This document shows, piece by piece, positions 33,997 through 42,157 of a DNA stretch of 64,000 nt (positions are counted from its first letter, which is position 1; each line of letters opens with the position of its first letter). The DNA comes from Amycolatopsis umgeniensis. GTDB taxonomy: Bacteria; Actinomycetota; Actinomycetes; Mycobacteriales; Pseudonocardiaceae. The position numbers and the translations under genes are program-made. A model generated the notes under the pieces. It had not been told where the DNA came from and did no database searches. It saw only the letters and a program-made list of their open reading frames with translations. The stretch lies in the NCBI RefSeq assembly GCF_014205155.1, contig NZ_JACHMX010000001.1, positions 6,138,001-6,202,000 on the forward strand. Reading direction: 5' to 3'.

Positions 33997-35040
33997 TCAG
34001 TACGTCACGAAGATCCGCTCGGCGACGCCGTCCACCCGGATCGAGCCACCGTAAGGGATCACCAGCTGCGGATCGGTGTGGCCGAAATCCACGTCGAACA
34101 CGGCCATCATCTCCGGCGCGTACTCATCCAGCGCCCGGAGCACGGCGGCGCGCTGGGCGGCGCGGTAGGCCGCACTCTCTTCGGGCGTGGTCGGCCGGTC
34201 CAGTGCCCACGTCTTCGGCTTGGCGAACAGCAGCGCAGAGAACTGGCGCAACAGGCCGCGTTCACCCATGCAGCGCAGGACGCGATAGACCTCCTCGTCG
34301 GAGGGCAGCTCCTCCGACGTCTCCAGGATCAGGACCTGGCCCGCGTACTCCTCCACCGGCCGCACGGCCTTGTCGGCCATCAGCAGCCAGGACACGATCG
34401 CCAGATTGCCGCCCCAGCTCCGCCCGGTGACCACCCGGCCGGGGTTGTGCCACCACCACGGATCGCACGGCCGCATCGTCGGCTGCGCGGCGAAGGTGCC
34501 GGGTTCGGCCCAATCCCGGTCGATGTCGCCGTATTCGGACGCCGCGCGCAGCTCGTACTCGCCGGAGGTGAACAGCGCGGCCCGCGCCGACTCCGCCGTC
34601 AGCGGATGCATCTGCCCCGGCCTGCCGAACTGGGTCATCACCGAGGCGCCGTGGTACCCGACGATGTCCAGCATGGCCAGGTACGCCAGCAGGTTCGTGT
34701 TGTCGCTGAAGCCGAAGAACGGCTTGGGGCAGGCTCGCAGCAGCTCCGGGTCCAGATGTGACAGCATCGCGATCTGGGCGTCCCCGCCGATGGTGGAGAT
34801 CACCGCCTTGATACCGGGATCGGCGAACGCGGCGTGCAGGTCGGCCGCTCGTTCCGCCGAGCCGCTGCCCATCCGTCGCGTCGTCGGATACTCCACCGGT
34901 TCCAGCCCGAAATCCTCGCGCAACCTGCGCAGGCCCAGTTCGTGGGGGAGCGGCAACGCCCCCGGCAGACCGTGGGAGGGCGAGAGGATCGCCACGCGGT
35001 CACCGGGCTTCGGTTTCGGCGGGTACACGAGTGAGCACAC
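33997..35040 (-). CDS. MccF-like S66 serine carboxypeptidase
   Basis: This 347-residue S66-family peptidase (LD-carboxypeptidase/MccF) has the nucleophile Ser112 in 'FFGFSDNTNL', the 'GRSWGGNLAI' strand, Glu in 'LILETSEELPSDEEV' and His in 'DFGHTDPQLVIPYG'. MccF hydrolyses the bond that links the peptide or amino acid to the nucleotide in microcin C-type inhibitors, and so protects aspartyl-tRNA synthetase. Next to synthetase paralogues such an enzyme suggests self-protection against an aminoacyl-nucleotide-like product. The start appears leaderless: TAATGT lies six bases upstream of the GTG. It converges on the AlaRS-like gene (20-base gap). Peptidoglycan LD-carboxypeptidase remains an alternative. 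Confidence 0.82.
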   Translation of the reverse strand: MCSLVYPPKPKPGDRVAILSPSHGLPGALPLPHELGLRRLREDFGLEPVEYPTTRRMGSGSAERAADLHAAFADPGIKAVISTIGGDAQIAMLSHLDPELLRACPKPFFGFSDNTNLLAYLAMLDIVGYHGASVMTQFGRPGQMHPLTAESARAALFTSGEYELRAASEYGDIDRDWAEPGTFAAQPTMRPCDPWWWHNPGRVVTGRSWGGNLAIVSWLLMADKAVRPVEEYAGQVLILETSEELPSDEEVYRVLRCMGERGLLRQFSALLFAKPKTWALDRPTTPEESAAYRAAQRAAVLRALDEYAPEMMAVFDVDFGHTDPQLVIPYGGSIRVDGVAERIFVTY

Positions 35041-35046
35041 GCGTGC

Positions 35047-35052
35047 ACATTA
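35047..35052 (-). promoter_or_regulatory. -10 element of leaderless MccF-like gene
   Basis: On the minus strand TAATGT is followed after six bases by the GTG at 35040, which would be the first base of the mRNA. The same 17-base segment recurs at 35552-35568 without a following start codon. Confidence 0.5.
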
Positions 35053-35345
35053 GCCCAGGGGCACGGCAAGGTTGTCTATCCACTGGTCATCAGGGGCCTG
35101 ACACCTTCCCGGCTGGCGTGCCGGAGTCGGCGACAGGGACGGGGCCGTCGAAGAAGACATCTACCTGACTGTCCACAGAGGACAACTTGGGCGGAGTAAA
35201 TGTCCGACTGATGCCCATTTGCACGCTTTGCGAGCGCGGTCGTTAGTGGTAAGGACGGTTCTATTGAGAGGTAAGGCAAATGTGGCGTGTTCGCAACGCC
35301 TGGTCCGTGGCTTCCCTCGGTGCCGGCGCCTCTCTGTCGCGCCGA

Positions 35346-35400
35346 TGTCGCGAAAGCCACTTTCGGGACGTCAGATGTCCCGAAAGTGGCTTTCGCGACA
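35346..35400. terminator. 24-bp perfect hairpin with GTGGCTTTCGC core
   Basis: Arms 35346-35369 and 35377-35400 match perfectly around a seven-base loop. The left arm begins TGTCGCGAAAGCCAC. Each arm also contains the small palindrome CGAAAGCCACTTTCG-like, so cruciforms are possible. It lies downstream of the minus-strand P450 operon and could terminate it. The core is shared with the 17829-17876 terminator. Confidence 0.6.
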
Positions 35401-35581
35401 CTCGAAGCAGCACGCAGCCAAGCGATCATCCGACACGTATGCCTTACCCCTCAGCTAGAACACCACTTGCCACTCACGAGCGCGGCTGGCTCCTGTCAGC
35501 CAGTCCAGAACCACGCCGCGAAGGACCTCGTCCGTTCAGGCGACTTCGAGAACGCGTGCACATTAGCCGGACCCGGCCCGG

Positions 35582-36766
35582 TCAGCGGGGCCCCACCGCG
35601 ATACGGCGCCAGGCCGTGGTGCCGAAGGAAGGGGTGCGCACCGCCTCCAGCAGCGCCGGATCGGCGGTGTCCGCCCAGTTCACCGCGGCGAGCAGGCCTT
35701 CCTGCACCACGACTCTGGCCAGCGCGGCGCCGAGGCAGTAGTGGCCACCGTGCCCGAAGGACAGGTGGGGGCCGGTTTCGCGGGATGGGTCGAACCGGTC
35801 GGGGTCCGGATGGGCCGCCGGATCCCGGTTGGCCGCCGCGATGACCAGCACCACCCTGGCCCCCGCCGGCAGGAGCCGCTCCCCGGCGCGGAGCTCGGTG
35901 GTCGTCACCCTGGGCACGAAATGGAAAGGGGCGTCATACCGAAGCGCTTCTTCGACGACGGCGCCGACGGTGCCGCGATCGACCCGTATCCGTTCCCCGG
36001 CCCCGAGTACCTCGGTCAAAGCCGTGCCGAGGCAACTGGCCACCGGGTCGATCCCGCCGGTGAGCAGTTGCGTGAACAGGGCGGTCGCCGAGTCCGGGTC
36101 CAGCGACCGGAGCCCGGTCAGCGCGCCGTCCTCCCGCGAGCCGAGCCCGGGCAGGACGACGTCGGCCAGGTAGCCGCGGAGGTCGTCGACGGCACGGACC
36201 GCGGTGGCGGCTTTTTCCGGATCGGCGCTCGGGGTGGACAGGTACCCCATGAGGTCGGCCGACCAGCCGCGCAGCAGATCGGTGTCGGTCTCATCCGCGC
36301 CGAGCACGGCGCAGGTGAGCCGGGCGGCGAGCGGCTCGGCGAACCGGGCGCAGAGGTCGGCCGGGCCGCTCGGGAGGCAGGCCACCAGCCCGGTGGCGAT
36401 CTCACGGGCGCGGACCCGCCAGAGTTCGGCGGTCTTCCTGGTGAAATCGGCGGAGATCGCGGAGCGGAGCCGATGTTGCCTCGGCGGATCGCTGAACACC
36501 ATCCAGGAGTCGAAGAACTCCTCGGCGCGGTCGATCACGGCCAGTTCCGCCGCCGTCCACGAACGGTCGTGATCGACGAAGTCGCCGGGGCAGGCGGAGA
36601 GATCCCGCCGCAGCAGCAGGGTTTTCACCAGTTCGTGGCCGGTGACGTACCAGGTCTTGGTGGGAGCGTGCCAGTGCACCGGGTCGACCGACCGCAGTTC
36701 CGCGTAGACGGGGTACGGGCTGGCGCCGCCGGTGCTCAGCGCGGTGAGCCGCTCGTCCACGGTCAC
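35582..36766 (-). CDS. cytochrome P450 with altered I-helix
   Basis: This 394-residue P450 has the K-helix ExxR in 'EEALRYDAP' and the heme motif 'FGHGGHYCLGAALAR'. The I-helix reads 'LLTGGIDPVASCLG' where most P450s have AGxE/DTT, so the Thr that helps activate oxygen is missing. Such changes occur in P450s that do unusual chemistry or use the substrate hydroxyl. It is the last gene of the minus-strand operon that starts at 42975; its GTG overlaps the stop of the CHAT gene (GTGA). Likely role: oxidation of the cluster product. Confidence 0.88.
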   Translation of the reverse strand: MTVDERLTALSTGGASPYPVYAELRSVDPVHWHAPTKTWYVTGHELVKTLLLRRDLSACPGDFVDHDRSWTAAELAVIDRAEEFFDSWMVFSDPPRQHRLRSAISADFTRKTAELWRVRAREIATGLVACLPSGPADLCARFAEPLAARLTCAVLGADETDTDLLRGWSADLMGYLSTPSADPEKAATAVRAVDDLRGYLADVVLPGLGSREDGALTGLRSLDPDSATALFTQLLTGGIDPVASCLGTALTEVLGAGERIRVDRGTVGAVVEEALRYDAPFHFVPRVTTTELRAGERLLPAGARVVLVIAAANRDPAAHPDPDRFDPSRETGPHLSFGHGGHYCLGAALARVVVQEGLLAAVNWADTADPALLEAVRTPSFGTTAWRRIAVGPR

Positions 36767-38838
36767 CGCGGTCGCACCCACACCGGACGGGAGGCGAAGT
36801 TGATCGTGCCGGAGGCGACGACGAAACCGTGCAGGAACTCCTGGTGGCTGTGCGCCTGCGGGTCCAGCTTCGCGGTGATGGTGACCTCTCGCGTGCCCTC
36901 GAGCCGGATCCGTTGCACCTCGGGAAAGGACACGCCGTTCTTGGCGCAGTTCTCGGTGTAGACGCCGATCCAGGCGGGCCGCGCGCCGGAACCGGGGTCG
37001 GAACCGATGTCCAGCGTCACGTCGACCTCGCTGCCCTGATACCAGGTTTCCGCACCACGCAACGAAACACGCGTGATCGGGCCCGCCGCGTCCAGATCCT
37101 CGACGACTCCGCAGCGCCCGCAGCTCCTGGTGTTCCTCGCGATCCGCGGGAGCACCGGATGCTCGAACCGCTGAGCGTGGCATTCCCGGCCGCAATGGGG
37201 ACAGTCCGGCGCGGCCGCGGTGGTGTCGTGCGGCTCGAGCACCTCACGCCAAAGGTCGTCGAAGTTCAGGAAGGACGTGGTCCCGCGCCCCTGCAGGGCT
37301 TGCGCCAGTTCCCGCTCGGCCTTGCCGACCGCCTTGGCGAGCCCGTCCAGCCGCCGCGTGATCCGGCCGGCGTCCCCGGTGGACACCGAACCGAGCATGG
37401 TCCTCGCCAGCGAAGCCACCTGATCGCGCAGGTTCACGGCGATGTTCCCTTGCCTGGCGTAACGGAAACCGAGGTGGACGGCCTCGCCGAGGCCGTCGAT
37501 CGAGCGACCGAGCCGCCGGATCTCCGCAGGCACCCCCGGCGCGCGGTCCTCGACGGCGGCGGCGTCCGAGCGACCGAGCGCCCGCCGGGAACGGGGAGAG
37601 GTCAGCACCACGTGGACGGGCTTGTCCCGCTTCGCCGCCGCGTCCATGGTCCGTACCGCGGCGGCGAGCGTTCCGCCCGGCGAGCTCCGCGTACCGTCCA
37701 CGACTTCGAGCGCCGGTTCCCCGCGTTCGACGGCGGGGGTGAGCCACGGCAGCCCCAGCAGGGTGAAGTACGGTCGATCCACCCGCTCGTAGCGCAGATG
37801 GTCGTTGACCGCCGCGGTGGCCATCCCGACCGTGGCCCCGCTCCGGCACGCCTCCTGGAAGATCTCGTTGAGCTTGATCACACCGTTGACCAGATACGGC
37901 GCGCCGACGTACGCGGCGGCCGTTCCCCGCAGGAAGCCCTGCGAGAGCAGGTATCGGGAAGCGAACAGACCGTCGCCGAGCCGAAGACCCATGCACGAGT
38001 TCACGAACAGCACGTCGGCGCGCACCCGTTCCGACCGCAGGATCCGCTCCACCGGGATCTCGCCGCGGAAGCAGCGGCCGGTGAACGCGCACACCGGCGC
38101 CTTGTCCGGGGCGGCGGGCGCGATCCCGGGTCCCGCCGCGCAGATCACGGTGTCGTGCAGGTGGAGCACGTCGTCCCGGCCGTGGGCGAACACCGACAGC
38201 ATGGCGGTGTGGCGGTCGGTGAGGAACTCGCCCACGCGTTCCGCCGTACAGTCCCGGCGCAGGAACAACGGGCCCGCGCCGGCGGTGACCGGCACGTCGT
38301 CGAGAGCGGGCCACAGCCGTACCAAGGGCTCGTCGGGCGCGCGACGACGGTCGTGGGTGAGTCCCTTGGCCAGCAGCCAGGACACTTCCGCCGCATCGGG
38401 ACCGCCGAGCAGGCCGAGCGAGCCGGTGAAGCCACGCCGCACGCGTTCCCAGAGCGCGTCGTTCATCCGCGCGATGTCCCGTTCGGTCAGCTCACCGTCG
38501 AGCGCGAACACCAGGAGGTTCTCCGCGCCGCCGGACCGGTCGACGGCCGCGCCGAATTCGGTGGCCGAAGCCAAGGTCGTCACCGGGTGACCGAGCGCGT
38601 GGCCGAGCGCGGTCGCCATGCCCCGCAACGGCGAGTTCGCGGGTACCAGGATCGCCGTCCCGCCGCGCTCGGCACCGTCCCGCCGCGTCTCGCCACTGTC
38701 GAGCGCCGCCGTCGCCTCGAGCCGCGCCGCCGGGATACCCAGCACCGGCACGGGGCCAGCCGCTTCGAGCCCGGTCAGCCGGTCGAGGTATTCGGCCTCG
38801 TCTTCGCAAGCGGTGAACACGCTTTCGCCTCCGATCAC
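36763..38838 (-). CDS. CHAT/caspase-like protease with zinc ribbon
   Basis: This 691-residue protein has a caspase-hemoglobinase-type dyad: His219 in 'SVFAHGRDD' and Cys282 in 'VLFVNSCMGLRLG', which suggests a C25/CHAT-like cysteine protease in residues 60-380. A helical segment (430-530) follows. Then comes a possible zinc ribbon made of 'CPHCGRECH' (546-554) and 'CGRCG' (573-577), and a C-terminal beta domain (590-691) that may be immunoglobulin-like. There is no signal peptide, so it acts inside the cell. It overlaps its neighbours by four bases on both sides. Within the cluster it might cut the precursor or a scaffold peptide, or act in self-protection. Both are inference. Confidence 0.72.
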   Translation of the reverse strand: MIGGESVFTACEDEAEYLDRLTGLEAAGPVPVLGIPAARLEATAALDSGETRRDGAERGGTAILVPANSPLRGMATALGHALGHPVTTLASATEFGAAVDRSGGAENLLVFALDGELTERDIARMNDALWERVRRGFTGSLGLLGGPDAAEVSWLLAKGLTHDRRRAPDEPLVRLWPALDDVPVTAGAGPLFLRRDCTAERVGEFLTDRHTAMLSVFAHGRDDVLHLHDTVICAAGPGIAPAAPDKAPVCAFTGRCFRGEIPVERILRSERVRADVLFVNSCMGLRLGDGLFASRYLLSQGFLRGTAAAYVGAPYLVNGVIKLNEIFQEACRSGATVGMATAAVNDHLRYERVDRPYFTLLGLPWLTPAVERGEPALEVVDGTRSSPGGTLAAAVRTMDAAAKRDKPVHVVLTSPRSRRALGRSDAAAVEDRAPGVPAEIRRLGRSIDGLGEAVHLGFRYARQGNIAVNLRDQVASLARTMLGSVSTGDAGRITRRLDGLAKAVGKAERELAQALQGRGTTSFLNFDDLWREVLEPHDTTAAAPDCPHCGRECHAQRFEHPVLPRIARNTRSCGRCGVVEDLDAAGPITRVSLRGAETWYQGSEVDVTLDIGSDPGSGARPAWIGVYTENCAKNGVSFPEVQRIRLEGTREVTITAKLDPQAHSHQEFLHGFVVASGTINFASRPVWVRPR

Positions 38839-40184
38839 TGTTCGACGTCCACACCGTGCAAGGTGGACCACAGCGCGGCCCGTCCGGCCGAGCCGAAGAT
38901 TTCGGTGACTTCCCCGCCTTCGCGGAACAAGACCGTGGGCAGCGGATGTCCCCAGGCCGAGGCGAACACGGAGGTGTAGGCGCCGCAGTTCAGCAGCGCC
39001 AGCCGATCGCCGATGACGGGCGCCGGCAGCTCGGCCGAAGCGCAGAGCACGTTCTGCGCGTCACAGGTCCGGTCGGCGACCGCGTACTCCAGCCACGGCC
39101 GGGGACCCAGCTTCACCGGAACCGGTGGATAGACCAGTTCCGGCAACGGAATCAGCAGTTCCGCGCCGACGTCCACGATCACCCACCGCCGCCCGCTGTT
39201 CTCCTTGATCCCGGTCACCGTGCACAGCGCCGTGGCAGCGTCGGCCACGAGCCACCGGCCGGGCTCGACCACGAGGGTGATGTCGTGGCCGAGGCGCGAG
39301 AGTTCCTCGGCGGCCACCCTCGCGAACTCGTCGAGGTCGGCCCCCGCGCGTTCGAACAGGAAACGCGTTTCCCAGCCGCCGCCGATGTCGATCACGTCGA
39401 GCCGGATCGAGTGCTCCCGCTCGACCCGGGTGGCGACTTCGGCCAGCCCTCGCACCGATTCCGCGAACAGTTCCCGGTCGGCGCAATGGGACAACTGATG
39501 GGCGTGCAGGCCGACGACCTTCAGCCGGTCGGAGGCCAGGCATCGGCGCAGCACGCGGGAAAACGATCCGTCGCCCGCGTCGGAGCCGAGTTTGGAGCCC
39601 GCCGCGTCGAAGTACACGGAACCGCTCGCCGCCGGGCTGACCCTGACCGCGACCTCCAGTGGACGTTCCGCCGTCGCGAACCGCTCCAGACCGTCCACAT
39701 CGGACTCCGAGTCGACGACGGTCAGGAACGGCGCGGCAGCGGCCGTCCGGCGATTGTAGGCATCCCCGCGCCCGATGCCGTTGGAACACAACACCGAGCC
39801 GTCCGCGCCGTGTGCCTGGGCGAGCTGGAGCTCGAGATCGCTCATCACCTCTATACCGACCCCGGCGTCGAGCAGCGTTCGCACCACTTCCGGCGTGTAA
39901 CAGGCTTTCAGCGCGTAGCAGACGCGGACGTCGCTGAAATGCCTTCCGAACGCCGAACGAACCCGCTCCGCGTTGGAGCGCAGGCGGTCGCCGTCGAAGA
40001 CCAGCAAGGGCGAGCCGAAGCGGTCCAACAGTTCTTCGGCACCGTGGTCGCCAAGGAACAGCGACCCGTCCCGGAAAGCCAGGCCGATATCGGAATCGCC
40101 GATCGCGGTGAGCTCATCCGCGTCGAGGCCACGCAATCGTTCCGTCAGGCGTTCCGCACGCGCCGAGCGCGCGTCCGTGGTCAC
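38835..40184 (-). CDS. type III PLP-dependent decarboxylase (LysA-like)
   Basis: This 449-residue enzyme belongs to the alanine-racemase-fold decarboxylases (diaminopimelate, ornithine and arginine type). The PLP Lys is Lys93 in 'CYALKACY', the phosphate-binding Gly-rich loop is 'VIDIGGGWE', and other family parts are 'VEPGRWLVADA' and 'CGAYTSVFAS'. It would decarboxylate an amino acid, possibly one bound to or derived from the product. The GTG start lies one base after the stop of the AsnRS-like gene. A housekeeping lysA role is unlikely given this setting. Substrate unknown. Confidence 0.85.
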   Translation of the reverse strand: MTTDARSARAERLTERLRGLDADELTAIGDSDIGLAFRDGSLFLGDHGAEELLDRFGSPLLVFDGDRLRSNAERVRSAFGRHFSDVRVCYALKACYTPEVVRTLLDAGVGIEVMSDLELQLAQAHGADGSVLCSNGIGRGDAYNRRTAAAAPFLTVVDSESDVDGLERFATAERPLEVAVRVSPAASGSVYFDAAGSKLGSDAGDGSFSRVLRRCLASDRLKVVGLHAHQLSHCADRELFAESVRGLAEVATRVEREHSIRLDVIDIGGGWETRFLFERAGADLDEFARVAAEELSRLGHDITLVVEPGRWLVADAATALCTVTGIKENSGRRWVIVDVGAELLIPLPELVYPPVPVKLGPRPWLEYAVADRTCDAQNVLCASAELPAPVIGDRLALLNCGAYTSVFASAWGHPLPTVLFREGGEVTEIFGSAGRAALWSTLHGVDVEQ

Positions 40185-40185
40185 G

Positions 40186-41226
40186 TCAGGGATCGATCTG
40201 CTGGCCGTTGAAGCGGAGCAACAGCGGGAGGTCGCGGATGTCGTCGTGAGCCAGCAGCCACAGCATGAAGCGCTCGACACCCATCCCGAACCCGGCCGTC
40301 CGCAGCGGCGAGATCTCCCGCATCTTGACGTACCACTCGTAGTCGGAACGGTCCACCTCGTGCAGGGCGAGTGCTTCGGTGACCTCGTCCACTGTCGCGT
40401 GCCGCTCGCCGCAGCCGACCGTCTCGCCGATGCCGAACAGAAGATCGCCGTTCTGCGCCTTGTCCTTGTCCGGCCCGGCGAACGCCTGGTAGAAGGGCGT
40501 CGACAGGTGATCCATGTGGGTCACCCAGGTGAACGGGCCGCGCAAGTCCATGAGCCGCCGTTCACCCGCCCTGGTCAGTGAACGGGCGCCGGGAACATCC
40601 GTCTTGACGAAGGCCGGGTCGGCGCCGAGGAGTGAGACGGCCTCGTCGAAGGGGATCCGGTTAAAAGCCTTCGCGGCGAAGGGTTCGCGGAGGTGTTCGG
40701 CCGTACCCGCGAGATGCGCGACCAGATCCGGTGCCTGCTCGAGAAAGGCCGTCGCCAGGTGCCGGACGTAGTCGTCCACCGTCGCCGTGACCTCGTCGAG
40801 CCCGCCGACGAGTTCCGCCTCACTGTGGAAGAACTGGCACAGATGGGTGTCGTCGGCCGCCTCGCCCCGGAACGAGGGCATGACGTAGTAGACCGGCCCG
40901 TCGCTGAGGCGGCAGCTGAATTCCAGCAGGAACTGCATCGAGTCGGCGAGATAGGTGTCGACGCCCTCCAGCCGGATCCGCACCGGGCTCGAGTCGCTGC
41001 CGCGTCCCATCGGGCTCGAGATCGAACCGGTGGTCATCGGCAGGTAGGCGACCCGGCCGCCGCGCGAGCGCCAGAAGTCGACGGTCGCCACGTGGAAGAG
41101 GTCGGTCAGCTCGAAGACGTGGCGATACCAGGGCTCGGTCAGCACCGAGAGGTAGTGGCCCGCCGGGTCTCGCCAGCTGTGCGGCGGCCGGAGCGTGCCG
41201 GGGTCAGTGATGGTTTGTACGGACAC
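40186..41226 (-). CDS. minimal AsnRS/AspRS-like enzyme without anticodon domain
   Basis: This 346-residue protein is a class IIb synthetase core. It shows 'FHVATVDFWRSRG', a loop like 'LEGVDTYLADSMQFLLEFSCR' (motif-1/2 region, in two parts), 'THLCQFFHSEAELVGGLDEV', and motif 3 'GFGMGVERFMLWLL' with the invariant Arg. The N-terminal OB-fold that reads the anticodon is absent, so it resembles asparagine synthetase A and synthetase paralogues that activate Asp or Asn without normal tRNA reading. It could make or ligate an Asp/Asn-adenylate in the pathway. GTG 41226 is preferred because a GGGAG site precedes it; it overlaps the HTTM stop by 23 bases. Confidence 0.82.
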   Translation of the reverse strand: MSVQTITDPGTLRPPHSWRDPAGHYLSVLTEPWYRHVFELTDLFHVATVDFWRSRGGRVAYLPMTTGSISSPMGRGSDSSPVRIRLEGVDTYLADSMQFLLEFSCRLSDGPVYYVMPSFRGEAADDTHLCQFFHSEAELVGGLDEVTATVDDYVRHLATAFLEQAPDLVAHLAGTAEHLREPFAAKAFNRIPFDEAVSLLGADPAFVKTDVPGARSLTRAGERRLMDLRGPFTWVTHMDHLSTPFYQAFAGPDKDKAQNGDLLFGIGETVGCGERHATVDEVTEALALHEVDRSDYEWYVKMREISPLRTAGFGMGVERFMLWLLAHDDIRDLPLLLRFNGQQIDP

Positions 41227-42157
41227 GTTCACTCCCAAGGTTCAGCGTGTGGTGCAGGTGGCCGAGGCACGCGAGCGCGAACGCGGCCGCGGCGATCCGC
41301 CGGTCTTTGTAGACGTGGTCGGCGACCCAGCGCCCCAAGCCGGGGGGAGCGGAGAACAGCGGTGCGGCGAGCCACGAGAAATGCCAGAACGAGATGTCCA
41401 TCGTCGCTTTGACCGCGGCGTGGAAGGCCATCGACGCGAATCCGAAGGCGGCGCGATTCCGCCACGACGCGGCGAGCGCCGGGGCGAAGCCGAGTTCGAA
41501 GGCCACGGTGGCGACACTCGCCGCCGCCGCGACGGGCCTGGGGAGGAGCGCGAGCCGTTTGCCGGCGGCGGTGCCCAGTTCTCCCCAGGAGTACCGCACC
41601 GTGCGGCCGTCCAGCCAGCGCCATCCGGAGCCGGTGAACTTGGCGAGACCGGATTGCAGGTAGACCATCGCGTACCCGGCCTGCGCGGTGGCCAGCAACG
41701 CCGATGCCAGCTGGGGGTTCCGCTCCGCCACTCCACCACGGGTGTCGGCGAAGGACAGCAGTGCGAGACCGGCGTTCAGATGACCGGTGAAGCTCCACAG
41801 TTCCCGGTCGAAGCCGACCACGTGGCGCTGCAGCGCGGCGTACGACGCGTTCGCGAGGACCTTGACCGCGGGATGCTCGACACCCACCGCCCAAGCACCG
41901 ACCGAGAGCACGGTGGCCGCGCGGAGCGTCTCGTATCCGGCGGCCGACAGTCGGGTTCCCGCGCGTCGCGGCGATTGCGTCTCTTCGAGCAGTTTCGAGA
42001 ACTCGGCGAAGAACGCGCCGGGCGGGAGGTGCCACACGGTACGGATGATGGCGGCCCCGAGGGTCAGCCTGGTGAGCGCCAGTCGTTCGCCCGCCGCGGG
42101 CTGGTCGAGGAAGATCTCGCGGAACCTGCGCCGTAACGGTCCGGCTGTCCGGGTCAT
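41204..42157 (-). CDS. HTTM domain membrane protein
   Basis: This 317-residue integral membrane protein has multiple helices and matches the horizontally transferred transmembrane (HTTM) family related to vitamin K-dependent gamma-carboxylase ('AGYAMVYLQSGLAKFTGSGW', 'WLDGRTVRYSW'). HTTM proteins often sit beside a small partner; the partner here is probably the protein at 43229-43801 (separate, divergent). It is coupled to the methyltransferase by a one-base stop/start overlap (TGATG). Its role in the cluster is unknown; carboxylation or transport are possible. Confidence 0.8.
   Translation of the reverse strand: MTRTAGPLRRRFREIFLDQPAAGERLALTRLTLGAAIIRTVWHLPPGAFFAEFSKLLEETQSPRRAGTRLSAAGYETLRAATVLSVGAWAVGVEHPAVKVLANASYAALQRHVVGFDRELWSFTGHLNAGLALLSFADTRGGVAERNPQLASALLATAQAGYAMVYLQSGLAKFTGSGWRWLDGRTVRYSWGELGTAAGKRLALLPRPVAAAASVATVAFELGFAPALAASWRNRAAFGFASMAFHAAVKATMDISFWHFSWLAAPLFSAPPGLGRWVADHVYKDRRIAAAAFALACLGHLHHTLNLGSERVRTNHH

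Larger units (their letters stand above)
35039..35568. repeat. gene-free segment between 17-bp direct repeats, with long inverted repeat
   Basis: The 17-base direct repeat ACGCGTGCACATTAGCC occurs at 35039-35055 and 35552-35568. Between them no gene is supported. Instead an imperfect inverted repeat of about 45-base arms (near 35240-35285 and 35437-35482) surrounds the hairpin at 35346-35400. The arms read TGAGAGGTAAGGCA and, on the other strand, TGAGGGGTAAGGCA. The arrangement looks like a non-autonomous insertion or a recombination product that displaced the upstream region of the MccF-like gene. Confidence 0.5.

Noticed and set aside
36829..38979. 716-residue plus-strand frame opposite the CHAT gene
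   Set aside because: Antisense artefact of high GC third positions; the minus-strand frame has the His/Cys dyad and coupled starts.
38835..40184. housekeeping lysA (diaminopimelate decarboxylase)
   Set aside because: It is embedded by overlapping genes in a tailoring operon and lacks the usual lysA neighbours (argS, thrA).
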